Assembly (NCBI RefSeq): GCF_004136575.1
Contig: NZ_NOIQ01000005.1
Span: forward strand, 1-64,000
Length of the DNA stretch: 64,000 nucleotides
Reading direction: 5' to 3'
From: Rothia koreensis
GTDB taxonomy: Bacteria; Actinomycetota; Actinomycetes; Actinomycetales; Micrococcaceae
In this document: positions 52,405-61,429 of the stretch, piece after piece
How positions within the stretch are numbered: position 1 is the stretch's first letter
How the letters are laid out: each line of letters opens with the position of its first letter
Translations under genes and position numbers: made by a program
The notes under the pieces: generated by a model
Database searches by the model: none
What the model saw: only the letters and a program-made list of their open reading frames with translations
What the model was told of the DNA's origin: nothing

Positions 52405-54216
52405 ATGCGCAAAGTCATGATCGCGAATCGGTCCGAGATCGCAGTCCGCGTGCTGCACGCCTGCGCCGAGCGGGGCATCGGAACCGTCGCCGTGTACGCG
52501 GATTCGGACGCCGAGTCCCCACACGTTCACCTCGCCGACGAGGCCTACGCCCTCGAAGGGGATTCCCCTGCAGAGACGTACCTCAACATCGACAAGCTCA
52601 TCGACATCGCGCAGCGTTCCGGGGCAACCGACGTCCACCCGGGGTACGGCTTTCTGGCCGAGTCGGCGGACTTTGCACGAGCCGTCGCCGGCGCCGGCCT
52701 CACCTGGATCGGGCCCTCCCCCGAAACCATCGAGGCACTGGGAGACAAGATCCGCGCCCGGGAGATCGCCACGTCCGCCGGAGCACCCCTCGCTCCCGGA
52801 ACCGATGGCCCACTGGCCGATGCTCACGAGGCCCGAGCCTTCGCGGAAGAGCACGGCTTGCCCATCATCATCAAGGCCGCTCACGGCGGCGGCGGCAGGG
52901 GCATGCGCGTGGTCAAGGACATCGCCGACGTCGAGTCCGCCTTCGAATCAGCCGCCCGCGAGGCCCAGGGCGCCTTCGGTCGCAGCGAATGCTTCGTGGA
53001 GCGCTTCCTGGAAAAGCCACGTCACGTGGAGGCCCAGGTGGTAGCTGACTCGCACGGCGGCGTCGTGGTGGTGGGCACCCGGGACTGCTCCCTCCAGCGC
53101 CGGAACCAGAAGCTCGTGGAGGAGGCCCCGGCCCCCTTCCTGAGCGATGAGCAGAGAACGGAGATCGAACGGGCTTCTGCCGCGATCTTCCGGGAGGCCG
53201 GATACGTCAATGCCGGGACCGTCGAGTTCCTGGTGGCTTCCGACGGTCTGATTTCGTTCCTCGAGGTCAACACGCGGATCCAGGTCGAGCACCCGGTCAC
53301 GGAGGAAACCTACGGAGTGGACCTGGTGGGTTTGCAGCTCGATGTCGCCGCGGGCGGACGCCTGCCTTTCGAGGAAGCACCGCGTGCGCAACGGCACTCC
53401 CTCGAGTTCCGCATCAACGCGGAGGATCCCGGTCGTGGGTTCCTCCCGGCGGGCGGAACGATCTCGGGCATCACCGTTCCCACCGGACCGGGCATCAGGT
53501 GGGACGCGGGGGTCGTGGCAGGGTCCACGGTTGCCGGTGACTTCGATTCCTTGCTGGGCAAGCTCATCGTCACCGGGGCAACCCGCGATGCGGCGCTCGC
53601 TCGAGCGCGACGCGCGCTGGCCGAATTGACGGTCTCCGGGGTTTCTACGACGCTCCCCTTCCACCGCGCGGTCCTCGACCAGGAGGACTTCACGAATTCC
53701 CCGTTCGCGATCTACACGACCTGGATCGAGGAGGTCCTGACGCCGAGCCTGGAACCCGACGGTGGGTACGCGGCACCCCGGTACGCGGACAACACGTTGT
53801 TCGGAGACCAGGACACGGGGTCCCGCGGCTCGGTCACGGCAGGGGTAGAGGTCGACGGCAGATTGACCAGAGTCAGGTTCCCCGCCGACGCCTTGTCCGC
53901 CCTGGGCCGCGGTCTGGCCGAAGGGCTCGGAGGGGTGCGGTTCTCCCCCGACGACGCCGCACAGGGCGCTTCCTCGAGCGGCACCGACGCCTCGGAGGTC
54001 GAGGTCAGCGCGTCCTTGAACGGTTCATTGGTCAGGTGGGAGGTCGAGGACGGAGAAACCGTCGACGAGGGTCAGACCCTCGCGACGTTGGAAGCGATGA
54101 AGACCGAGATGCCGCTGGAGTCACCGGCCGCGGGCGTCTTCCGCCGGGGGTCCATCACACCGGGCGAGAAAATCGCCGCCGGGACCGTGATGGGCGTGGT
54201 CGGCAACGCCGGATAG
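52405..54216 (+). CDS. Biotin carboxylase-BCCP protein
   Basis: 603 residues from ATG 52405, with GGAG upstream. The biotin carboxylase part (1 to about 455) shows ATP-grasp motifs AAHGGGGRGMRVV, EVNTRIQVEHPVTEE and RINAEDPGRGFLP. A C-terminal biotinyl domain has the modified lysine in LEAMKTEM near residue 565. About 100 poorly conserved residues separate them. It starts 33 nt after the PxpBC fusion. Together the two genes hold every domain of urea carboxylase except a contiguous order. Substrate unknown. Confidence 0.88.
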   Translation: MRKVMIANRSEIAVRVLHACAERGIGTVAVYADSDAESPHVHLADEAYALEGDSPAETYLNIDKLIDIAQRSGATDVHPGYGFLAESADFARAVAGAGLTWIGPSPETIEALGDKIRAREIATSAGAPLAPGTDGPLADAHEARAFAEEHGLPIIIKAAHGGGGRGMRVVKDIADVESAFESAAREAQGAFGRSECFVERFLEKPRHVEAQVVADSHGGVVVVGTRDCSLQRRNQKLVEEAPAPFLSDEQRTEIERASAAIFREAGYVNAGTVEFLVASDGLISFLEVNTRIQVEHPVTEETYGVDLVGLQLDVAAGGRLPFEEAPRAQRHSLEFRINAEDPGRGFLPAGGTISGITVPTGPGIRWDAGVVAGSTVAGDFDSLLGKLIVTGATRDAALARARRALAELTVSGVSTTLPFHRAVLDQEDFTNSPFAIYTTWIEEVLTPSLEPDGGYAAPRYADNTLFGDQDTGSRGSVTAGVEVDGRLTRVRFPADALSALGRGLAEGLGGVRFSPDDAAQGASSSGTDASEVEVSASLNGSLVRWEVEDGETVDEGQTLATLEAMKTEMPLESPAAGVFRRGSITPGEKIAAGTVMGVVGNAG

Positions 54217-54248
54217 GCCACCACGCGCGCCGAGGCGGTCGCATTGAT

Positions 54249-54270
54249 GCGGCCGCGTCGACGCGGCCGC
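54249..54270. terminator. 22-bp perfect palindrome between convergent genes
   Basis: GCGGCCGCGT at 54249-54258 pairs with ACGCGGCCGC at 54261-54270 around CG. Likely a bidirectional terminator between the carboxylase and NRAMP-like genes, although no T-run follows. Confidence 0.55.
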
Positions 54271-54304
54271 GGTGGCGCGGGCTGGTCCGGCGAGCTGACC
54301 TGCC

Positions 54305-55618
54305 CTACCCGTTCCACAGGGTCGAGAGCTTCCCGACCGCCCCCGCGCCGAGGTAGAGGGTCAGCAGCCACACGAGGACGCCGGCCGAGGACAACCACTT
54401 GGGATACTTGTAACCACCCAACAGGTCACGCCGGAAGATGGCGACCACCAGAATCACCGTGAACCCGAGCGGAAGGATCAGTCCGTTGATCGTTCCGGCG
54501 ATGACCAGCAAGGTTCCCGGAGCCTTCCCCAGGGTCATGAACACGAGGGTCGACAGCACGATCATGCCGACCGTCAGAGCATTGCGGATCCAGGTCTTGG
54601 TCTCCCGAGTGGTCATGAACGAAACCGAGGTGTAGGCGGCCCCGATGACGCTCGAGATCGAGGCGGCCCACAGGATCACGCCGAACAAGCGCAGACCGAT
54701 GTCTCCGGCGGCGTGCTGGAACGCCTCGGCGGCGAGGTTCGAGCTCGTCAGCGCGACGCCTCCGGCCACGACACCCAGGATGGCCAGGAACAGGAGGTAG
54801 CGCATCACACCGGTCACGATGATCGAGGTGATGGACGCGTTGGATATGGAACGGACGTCGTCGGGCCCGGAGACACCCGCGTCGATCATTCGGTGCGCGC
54901 CCGCATACGTGATGTAGCCGCCCACGGTTCCCCCGATCAGGGTCGTGATCACGGCGACATCGACGGTGTCAGGCAGTACGGTCTGGCGGAGCGCATCACC
55001 AATGGGCGGGCCGGAGACAACGGCCACGTACCCGGTAATCAGGATCATGACGACGCCGAGGACCACCACGATCTTGTCGAGAGCGACCCCGGCCTTCTTG
55101 GACAGGAAGACCAGGACCGCAAGCACCGCGGTCAGGATCCCGCCCCACGTGGAATCGAGCCCGGTCATCGCATTGATGCCCAGGCCGCCGCCCGCGACGT
55201 TGCCGACGTTGAACACGAACCCGCCGAAGACCACGAAGATCCCCAACAGCACACCCACTCCGGGCAGGAGTCTGTTCCCGAGTTCGCCGGCCCGAAGACC
55301 GCTCACGCCGATCACGCGCCACACATTCAGCTGGACCGCTATGTCCACGATGATCGACAGGAAGATCGCGAACGCGAAGGCGGCCCCCATCTTCACGGTG
55401 AAGGTCGCGGTCTGGGTGATGAATCCCGGGCCGATGGCCGAGGTGGCCATGAGGAACAGGGCGCCCAGAAGGATGGAGCGCTTGGACTCCGGCTTGGGCA
55501 ACCGACTCTTGGTGACGACGTCGCCGACGGCCGTTTCGGCATTCTCCGGATCGTGGCTGCCCGAATCGTCTGCCCACGGCATGTCCTGGGCATTCCCGGA
55601 ACGATTGTTGTTGGTCAT
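54305..55618 (-). CDS. NRAMP-related transporter (YcsG-like)
   Basis: 437 residues, about 11 membrane helices after a 45-residue polar leader. It aligns by pattern with NRAMP proteins (ALFLMATSAIGPGFITQTATF in helix 1, GGTVGGYITYAGAH in helix 6), but the metal-binding DPGN and MPH motifs are absent. The substrate may not be Mn or Fe. YcsG of Bacillus, encoded with the pxpABC (ycsF-kip) genes, is the nearest known context. Start ATG 55618 with GAGAGG upstream. Confidence 0.82.
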   Translation of the reverse strand: MTNNNRSGNAQDMPWADDSGSHDPENAETAVGDVVTKSRLPKPESKRSILLGALFLMATSAIGPGFITQTATFTVKMGAAFAFAIFLSIIVDIAVQLNVWRVIGVSGLRAGELGNRLLPGVGVLLGIFVVFGGFVFNVGNVAGGGLGINAMTGLDSTWGGILTAVLAVLVFLSKKAGVALDKIVVVLGVVMILITGYVAVVSGPPIGDALRQTVLPDTVDVAVITTLIGGTVGGYITYAGAHRMIDAGVSGPDDVRSISNASITSIIVTGVMRYLLFLAILGVVAGGVALTSSNLAAEAFQHAAGDIGLRLFGVILWAASISSVIGAAYTSVSFMTTRETKTWIRNALTVGMIVLSTLVFMTLGKAPGTLLVIAGTINGLILPLGFTVILVVAIFRRDLLGGYKYPKWLSSAGVLVWLLTLYLGAGAVGKLSTLWNG

Positions 55619-55740
55619 GTGAGCCTCTCGAGGGGGCGGTCGTGCTGGACCGGGATAGGCCAGCGACGAAATCGTACCAAAGAGTTCAGTGGCCGCCAGC
55701 ACATACCTCCATGAGCCGCACCATCAGCGATCCCGGGCGG

Positions 55741-56826
55741 TCAGGACTCGCCGGACCGTCCAGCACGGCGCACCGCCCGACGATACGTCCGTGCGGCCCG
55801 CGCGGCGTCGATGATGAGCAGGAGAATCGCGACCCACACGATGGCGAAACCGAACCATTGGCCCGTGGTCATCTCCTCCCCCAGCAACAGGTACCCGGCC
55901 AGGAACTGCATGACCGGGTTGAAGTACTGGACCATCCCCACGTAGGACAACGGGAGCCGGGACGCGGCACCGGCGAAGGTCAGCAGCGGCACCAGGGTCA
56001 TCACGCCGGTGCCCACGAGCAGGGTCGTGCGCAGGGCGCCGATATGACCGAAGGCAAGCCCTCCGCCCACGGTTTGGACCAGGACCAGCGCGACGACGGC
56101 CGGAATGAACAACCACGCGGTCTCGAAGGTCAACCCGGTGAGGGAGTCGACGCGACCACCCACGTTCTTCTTGACGAGCCCGTAGAGCGCAAAGCTGCCC
56201 GCGATCGCCAGGGACATCCAGGGCAGCGCGCCGTACTCCACGCTCAGTACCACGATGGCGACAAGGCTGACACCCACCGCCGCCCACTGGAGGCGACGAA
56301 GCTTTTCGTGCAGCACGAAGACCCCGAGGACGATCGTCGCAACGGGGTTGATGAAGTATCCGAGCGAAGCTTCCAGAACGTGCCCGGTCGTCGTCGCGAT
56401 GATGTAGACCAGCCAGTTAATGGACACGATCCCGCCGGCCAGACCGAGCGTGAAGTTGACCCGTTTGTTCCGGAACACGGCCGCGACCTTGCCCCAGGAG
56501 CGCGTCACGGTCACCAGGAGGACGCACAGGATCAGCGAGAAGAAGATGCGCCATCCAAGGATCTCGAATGCCCCGGTCGGTTTGATCGCCGCGAAGTAGA
56601 GAGGCAGAAATCCCCAGAGCCCATAGGAGACGAACGCGAGGATGAATCCGGTCTTCAGGTTGTTGGTCGCCTTGGGTGCGTCCGCTTCGTCCGAGACGAT
56701 GACTTCGGGCAGCGCTCCGGTGATCGTGGCGGGTTCGTTGCTCGACGCCGTGGAGTCAAGGGCGTCGCCGCCCGGGAGGCCTTCGGAAGTGGGCCGGTTC
56801 CCGGACGGTTCGTGCGGTGGGGTCAA
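55741..56826 (-). CDS. rarD: EamA-family transporter RarD
   Basis: 361 residues with about ten helices. The start of the conserved part, GFILAFVSYGLWGFLPLYF, and NWLVYIIATTTGHVLEASLGYFINP are typical of RarD. A TTG start at 56826 is supported by AAGGA eight bases upstream and by a TTGA overlap with the preceding stop. No ATG is available before the first helix. About 60 polar residues precede the first helix, longer than usual. Substrate unknown. Confidence 0.87.
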   Translation of the reverse strand: MTPPHEPSGNRPTSEGLPGGDALDSTASSNEPATITGALPEVIVSDEADAPKATNNLKTGFILAFVSYGLWGFLPLYFAAIKPTGAFEILGWRIFFSLILCVLLVTVTRSWGKVAAVFRNKRVNFTLGLAGGIVSINWLVYIIATTTGHVLEASLGYFINPVATIVLGVFVLHEKLRRLQWAAVGVSLVAIVVLSVEYGALPWMSLAIAGSFALYGLVKKNVGGRVDSLTGLTFETAWLFIPAVVALVLVQTVGGGLAFGHIGALRTTLLVGTGVMTLVPLLTFAGAASRLPLSYVGMVQYFNPVMQFLAGYLLLGEEMTTGQWFGFAIVWVAILLLIIDAARAARTYRRAVRRAGRSGES

Positions 56827-58280
56827 TGCGAGGTCCTTCCCAGGGTGTGTCGGAGTGCTGGCTCCAGGTGATCGAATCGGAACGTGTACCCGCGGTTCTC
56901 CAGGGCCCGGGGGACCAAGGCGGCCGAACTCAGCGCGAGTTCGCGAGCGCCCTGCTTCCCGAGAAGCAGGCCGGGGGCCTGCTTGGGCGTGGGCACCGCG
57001 CTCGGACGGTGCAGAATCGACGCGAGGGTCTTCGCGAATTCCTTCTGCCGCACCGGGTGGGGTGCCGCCGCGTTGACCGGACCGCTCATCCCAGGGTCGA
57101 CGACGGCGAAGGCGTAAATCTGCGCGAGATCCTCGAGGCTGATCCAGGGCTGCCACTGGTCGCCACCACCGAGCGGCCCTCCCGCGCCCGCGAAATACAG
57201 CGGCAGCTGCGCGGCCAGAAGACCACCCGACGAGCTGAGAACAAGTCCCGTCCGGACCAGAACCACGCGAGCGCCGAAGTCCTCGGCCTTCAGAGCTGCG
57301 GCTTCCCACTGGGTGCAGACGTCGGCAAGGAAATCTTCGCCGGGACCGTCGTTCTCGGTGACGACGTCGGCGTCGTGCCCGTAGTATCCGCTGGCCGATG
57401 CGTTGACCAGGGTCCGGGGCCCGCCGTCGTCGGCCACCTCGCGCATCGCGGCGACGATCGTTTCGGTGCTGTTGAGGCGGGATTCCAGCACCGCGCGACG
57501 ATGTTTGTCCGTGAAGGGTCCGGCGATTCCCGCGCCGGCAAGATTGATCACGGCGTCGACGCCGACGAGTGCTTGGGGGTCCAGCCTGTGCTGGTCCGGG
57601 TCCCAGGCGATCTCGTCGGGCCCGATGGTTCCGCTGAATCCTTTGCGCCGCCTGAGGTGCAGGACCCGGTGGCCGGCCGCACGCAAGAGCGCGGAGACCT
57701 GGGTCCCCACCATCCCGGAGGCTCCCGCAACGGCCACGGTCAGTGTCCCGGTCGCGGCCCCTGCCCGGATCCGGATGTCCTCCAGGAAGGACGCGAAGTC
57801 GAGGTCCGCCTGCGTCTGGTCGGTCCGGAAGGCGAAGACTCGGTCGAGTTCCTTCTCGAAAGCGGTCGCGCCGAAGGAGATCTTCCGGTCCAGCCCACCC
57901 GGCAACTCGTAGGTGACCGTGTCGGAGACAATCGTGCTGCCCGGGTCACCGTCAACGAACTCGTGGTGGTGGGTCCAGGACTTCAACGGGCCCTTCTTCA
58001 TTTCGTCGGTGAAGCTCCGGCCGGGCGCGTACTGGGTATGTTCCGCCGTCCAGCGGGTTCCCGGCCTGATGGGGACGCTGCCCGGAAGGAGCCCTTCGGC
58101 CCACTGCAGCCCCATGAGCAGTTGCGTCTCCGAGCCGACGTCGAGCCCGTTGGTCGGCTCCTGGACGACCTTGGTGTTCCAGGGCGGGCTCAGCCGGACG
58201 ACGGCGCCGGGGCTCGCGTACCACTCGGTGACGGCCGAACGTGGGTGGGTGATGTCGGCGGTGTTCCGAAACGTGCTCAT
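56823..58280 (-). CDS. TIGR01777-family NAD-dependent epimerase with SRPBCC domain
   Basis: 485 residues. An N-terminal START/SRPBCC-like domain (residues 1 to about 165) is fused to an SDR domain beginning VAVAGASGMVGTQVSALLRAAG near residue 180, with SASGYYG as active-site region. A C-terminal DUF1731 segment (KQAPGLLLGKQGARELALSSA) follows. The function is unknown; relatives include YfcH. The ATG overlaps the glycosylase stop by four bases. Confidence 0.9.
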   Translation of the reverse strand: MSTFRNTADITHPRSAVTEWYASPGAVVRLSPPWNTKVVQEPTNGLDVGSETQLLMGLQWAEGLLPGSVPIRPGTRWTAEHTQYAPGRSFTDEMKKGPLKSWTHHHEFVDGDPGSTIVSDTVTYELPGGLDRKISFGATAFEKELDRVFAFRTDQTQADLDFASFLEDIRIRAGAATGTLTVAVAGASGMVGTQVSALLRAAGHRVLHLRRRKGFSGTIGPDEIAWDPDQHRLDPQALVGVDAVINLAGAGIAGPFTDKHRRAVLESRLNSTETIVAAMREVADDGGPRTLVNASASGYYGHDADVVTENDGPGEDFLADVCTQWEAAALKAEDFGARVVLVRTGLVLSSSGGLLAAQLPLYFAGAGGPLGGGDQWQPWISLEDLAQIYAFAVVDPGMSGPVNAAAPHPVRQKEFAKTLASILHRPSAVPTPKQAPGLLLGKQGARELALSSAALVPRALENRGYTFRFDHLEPALRHTLGRTSH

Positions 58281-58897
58281 AGGTCGTCTCTCACTTTCTC
58301 CCAGGGTTCGATGCCGCCCGGGACGGTCGTGAACAGGGGATGGATTTCGAGTCGTGCGTTTCTCAGGTCGGCTTCGAGCCGCGAGACCAGTTTCGGCGCA
58401 CGCAGGCGCAGTTTGAAGGTCAGCAGTTCCGCCTCGTAGTCGAGCTGCCCCTGGCGGACGGGGATCAGGGGGACGGTCCGGGTGTCCGCCGTGGCCTGGG
58501 CCCTTTCGGGAGCCGAGGCCGCACGAGGCCGCGCGGGGGCGGCGTCCTCCCCCACGGCCGCGGTCGCCGGGGCCGGAGACGAAGCGTTGTCGGGAACGTC
58601 GATCCAGTCCGGCCCCGGCTCGGTCAGCTCGGCCTCCCCGGCCAGGAGGGGCCCCCGGATGATCTTCTCGACGTCGAACGTGTACCCACGCGCCGTGGCT
58701 TCCCGATGGATACCGCGGAGGAAAGCGGACATCGCCGCCCGTGGCTCGTCCGTGTCCCTGAACCGGACCAACTGCGGGTGCTGACGGTACCCGTGGGTCG
58801 CCCCCGCGAGAACCTTCTGCGCCAGCAGGGCCTCACGCCAGGCGGCAACGAGCCCTTTGGCGTCCAGGTAGGACGGATGAAGGGACCAAAGCCTCAC
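58277..58897 (-). CDS. Pyrimidine dimer DNA glycosylase family protein
   Basis: 206 residues. The N-terminus MRLWSLHPSYLDAKGLVAAWREALLAQKVL and GYRQHPQLVRF are characteristic of the Pyr_excise family related to T4 endonuclease V, which starts repair of UV photoproducts. An Ala/Pro-rich insertion occupies about residues 105-140. A GTG start with a consensus AGGAGGT upstream. First gene of an operon with the TIGR01777 and RarD genes. Confidence 0.85.
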   Translation of the reverse strand: MRLWSLHPSYLDAKGLVAAWREALLAQKVLAGATHGYRQHPQLVRFRDTDEPRAAMSAFLRGIHREATARGYTFDVEKIIRGPLLAGEAELTEPGPDWIDVPDNASSPAPATAAVGEDAAPARPRAASAPERAQATADTRTVPLIPVRQGQLDYEAELLTFKLRLRAPKLVSRLEADLRNARLEIHPLFTTVPGGIEPWEKVRDDL

Positions 58898-59003
58898 AAA
58901 GACCTCCTGTTGTGGTTCGCAGGCCGGGGCCTCGCTGCCCCGCGCGCCGTCTGCCCCACGTTACTCGCTCAGCTCCTCGTCGTGACCCCATTCGGGCCCG
59001 GTC

Positions 59004-60431
59004 TCACGCGTCCCGGAATTCTCGTTCGATGCGCTCGAGGGACTTGTCCTTGGTTTCCGGAACCTTGAGGCGGACCCAAGCGAGAGCCAGGATCTGCAGG
59101 ATCACGAAGACCGTGATGGTCATGCCGAATCCCCACGCCGCGGAGAGCAGGGGGAAGAACAGCGCAACCAGGAAGTTCACGGCCCACTGGACGCCGGTGC
59201 TGATTCCCATGGCCACTCCTCGCACGGTGAGGGGGAAGATCTCCGACATGTAGAGCCAGGTCATCGTGCCGATCGCGCACTGGGAGATTCCCACGAAGAC
59301 GACGATCGATACCAGGACGATCCACCGTTTGGCCACTACGTCATCGCTCATGAACTCGGAGGTCGCGGCCAGCACGGAGAGCATCACGATGGTTCCGGTC
59401 AGGCCCGTGCTGAGCATGAGTTTGCGCCGGACCCGGGTCATGATCGCGAGCGCGACGCCGACGCCGACGACGCCCGCGAGGCCGATCAGCAGGTTCACCA
59501 CGAACGCCGTGTTGCCGGTGAATCCTGCGTCGGAAAGGATCGTGACGCCGTAGTACTGGACCACGTTGATGCCTGAGATCTGATTGATGATCGCCATACC
59601 GATGCCGATCACCAGGATCCGCCGAATCCAGGGGGTTCGCACGACGTCGGATACGGTGCCCTGGGCCGCCTGCTCGTCTCGTTCGGCCAGTTCCCTGACC
59701 TCGCCGAGCTCGTCGGAGGTGAACGTGTGCTCCCGGACTTTCCGGAGGACCTCGAGCATCTCGTCGATTCTCCCGCCCCTGGCCAGCCAGCGGGGTGATT
59801 CCGGGACCACCGTCATTCCGGCCCACAGGACGATGGCGGGGAGGATGCAGATCGCGAGCATCCAGCGCCAGGTGCTGGCCTGCTCGGCGTCGGCCACACC
59901 GGCGATCCCGGCGTTGAAAGCGAAGGCCAGGAGCTGGCCGAAGACCACCATGAACTCGTTCTGGGAGATGATTCTGCCGCGCAGGTGGGTCGGCGCGAGT
60001 TCCGCCAGGTACACGGGAACGGTCACCGATGCCCCGCCGACGGCCAGCCCCAGGACCACACGAAAGAGGGAAAGGACCCACCAGTACGGCGCGAGGACCG
60101 ATCCGACGGCACCGACCGTGAACAGGGCGGCGACCAGGACGACCGTGCGGTGCCGTCCGTGTCGGTCCGAGAAACGGCCCCCGAAGACCGCACCGAAGAC
60201 GGCTCCGAACTGGAGGGCCGAGGTCACGAAGCCTTCGTACTTCTCGTCCACCGAGAAGTCCGCGGCCATGGACGGAAGCGCGCCGTTGATGACCCCGGTG
60301 TCGTAACCGAACAGGAGGCCGCCCACCGTGAGTACCATCGCGGCCAGGCGCATGGGTCCGGTCATCTTCTTCTCGACCGGTGCCGCGCCGCAAGGTCCGT
60401 TTCTTCGTGTCGATACCGGGCGGGAAGACAT
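59004..60431 (-). CDS. MFS sugar porter, probable myo-inositol transporter
   Basis: 475 residues, 12 helices. Sugar-porter signatures GGLLFGYDTGVINGALP, GRFSDRHGRHRT, VPVYLAELAPTHLRGRI, PESPRWL and PETKDKSLE are all visible. The divergent GntR regulator and iolB suggest inositol as substrate (IolT-like). ATG 60431 has AGGAGG upstream; longer readings add a poor N-terminus. Confidence 0.88.
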   Translation of the reverse strand: MSSRPVSTRRNGPCGAAPVEKKMTGPMRLAAMVLTVGGLLFGYDTGVINGALPSMAADFSVDEKYEGFVTSALQFGAVFGAVFGGRFSDRHGRHRTVVLVAALFTVGAVGSVLAPYWWVLSLFRVVLGLAVGGASVTVPVYLAELAPTHLRGRIISQNEFMVVFGQLLAFAFNAGIAGVADAEQASTWRWMLAICILPAIVLWAGMTVVPESPRWLARGGRIDEMLEVLRKVREHTFTSDELGEVRELAERDEQAAQGTVSDVVRTPWIRRILVIGIGMAIINQISGINVVQYYGVTILSDAGFTGNTAFVVNLLIGLAGVVGVGVALAIMTRVRRKLMLSTGLTGTIVMLSVLAATSEFMSDDVVAKRWIVLVSIVVFVGISQCAIGTMTWLYMSEIFPLTVRGVAMGISTGVQWAVNFLVALFFPLLSAAWGFGMTITVFVILQILALAWVRLKVPETKDKSLERIEREFRDA

Positions 60432-60600
60432 GACGGCAGGGCCTCCTGGGGCAGGGTGCGTGGGTGACTTCTTATGTCTACTCCAAGGCAGTATGTTCGG
60501 CCTCATACGCCGAGTCACAGTGTGGACATGTCCTGGTCAGAGCCGGTGCGGGATACGCTCCGGCCACGCGTCGACCCGGCGTGCTACGATCAAATCCTAT

Positions 60601-60617
60601 TGTCCTTACAAAGGACA
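60601..60617. promoter_or_regulatory. Candidate operator of the GntR regulator
   Basis: Perfect 7-bp inverted repeat TGTCCTT-ACA-AAGGACA, 30 nt before the regulator gene in the divergent promoter region. TGTCCTTACA matches, with one mismatch, the KGWCHTRACA pattern I recall for IolR in Corynebacterium. Confidence 0.7.
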
Positions 60618-60646
60618 CAGTCGGGAACCAACGACGGAGCTAGACC

Positions 60647-61384
60647 ATGACAGCATCTATCGACGTGACGATCGACCGCTCGTCGCCCGTGCCGCTGTAC
60701 CACCAGCTGGTCCACGGCATCGAAACAGCCATCGCGGAAGGTGATCTTCCGCCCGGGACGATGCTCGACAACGAGCTCTCCCTGGCCAAGGGCCTCCACC
60801 TCTCCCGCCCCACGGTGCGCAAGGCGATGGATGAGCTCGTTAGATCAGGTCTGCTCGTTCGCAAACGCGGCGTGGGGACCCAGGTGGTCGCCTCGGAGAT
60901 CCGTCGCTCCGTCGGGCTGACCTCACTGTACGAGGACCTGAACGATGACCACGCCCAGCCCACGACCAAGGTCCTCGAATTCGAGGAGACCCAGGCGCCG
61001 GACGACGTCGCGGCCCGGCTCAACCTGAAGCCCGGCTCGACCGTGTACTACTTCAAGCGCGTCCGCAGCCGCGCGGGAGCCCCCTTGGCGATCATGGAGA
61101 ACTGGGTTCCGCTCGAGATCGCCGAGCTGACTCGGGAAGGCCTCGAGAGCCGCGGCCTCTACACGCTCCTGCGGCAGCAAGGCATCAATTTCAGGCTGGC
61201 CCAGCAGAAAATCGGCGCGGCCGTCGCCACGAACGACCAGGCCCAGTTGCTCAAGACGAGCCCCGGCTCCGCGCTGGTGACCATGTCTCGCACCGCGACG
61301 GACGATATCGGCCGTCGAGCGGAAACAGGGCGGCACGTGTATCGCGCCGATTCCTACTCCTTCGAAATGACGCTCTCGGCCTGA
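60647..61384 (+). CDS. GntR-family regulator (HutC/UTRA type), probable IolR
   Basis: 245 residues. A GntR winged helix at the N-terminus (PLYHQLVHGIETAIAEGDLPPG, LHLSRPTVRKAMDELV, about residues 15-75) and a UTRA ligand domain at about 95-240 (TVYYFKRVRSRAGAPLAIMENWVP). It is divergent from the transporter, 45 nt before iolB, and likely controls both through the palindrome at 60601-60617. Confidence 0.9.
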   Translation: MTASIDVTIDRSSPVPLYHQLVHGIETAIAEGDLPPGTMLDNELSLAKGLHLSRPTVRKAMDELVRSGLLVRKRGVGTQVVASEIRRSVGLTSLYEDLNDDHAQPTTKVLEFEETQAPDDVAARLNLKPGSTVYYFKRVRSRAGAPLAIMENWVPLEIAELTREGLESRGLYTLLRQQGINFRLAQQKIGAAVATNDQAQLLKTSPGSALVTMSRTATDDIGRRAETGRHVYRADSYSFEMTLSA

Positions 61385-61429
61385 CCGCAGATTCCACCGA
61401 TCCGCAAGACCATTCGAAAGGATGCACAC

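Noticed and set aside
54249-54270. Recombination or attachment site
   Set aside because: The GC-rich palindrome lies between convergent genes, with no integrase or tRNA nearby; a terminator is the simpler reading.
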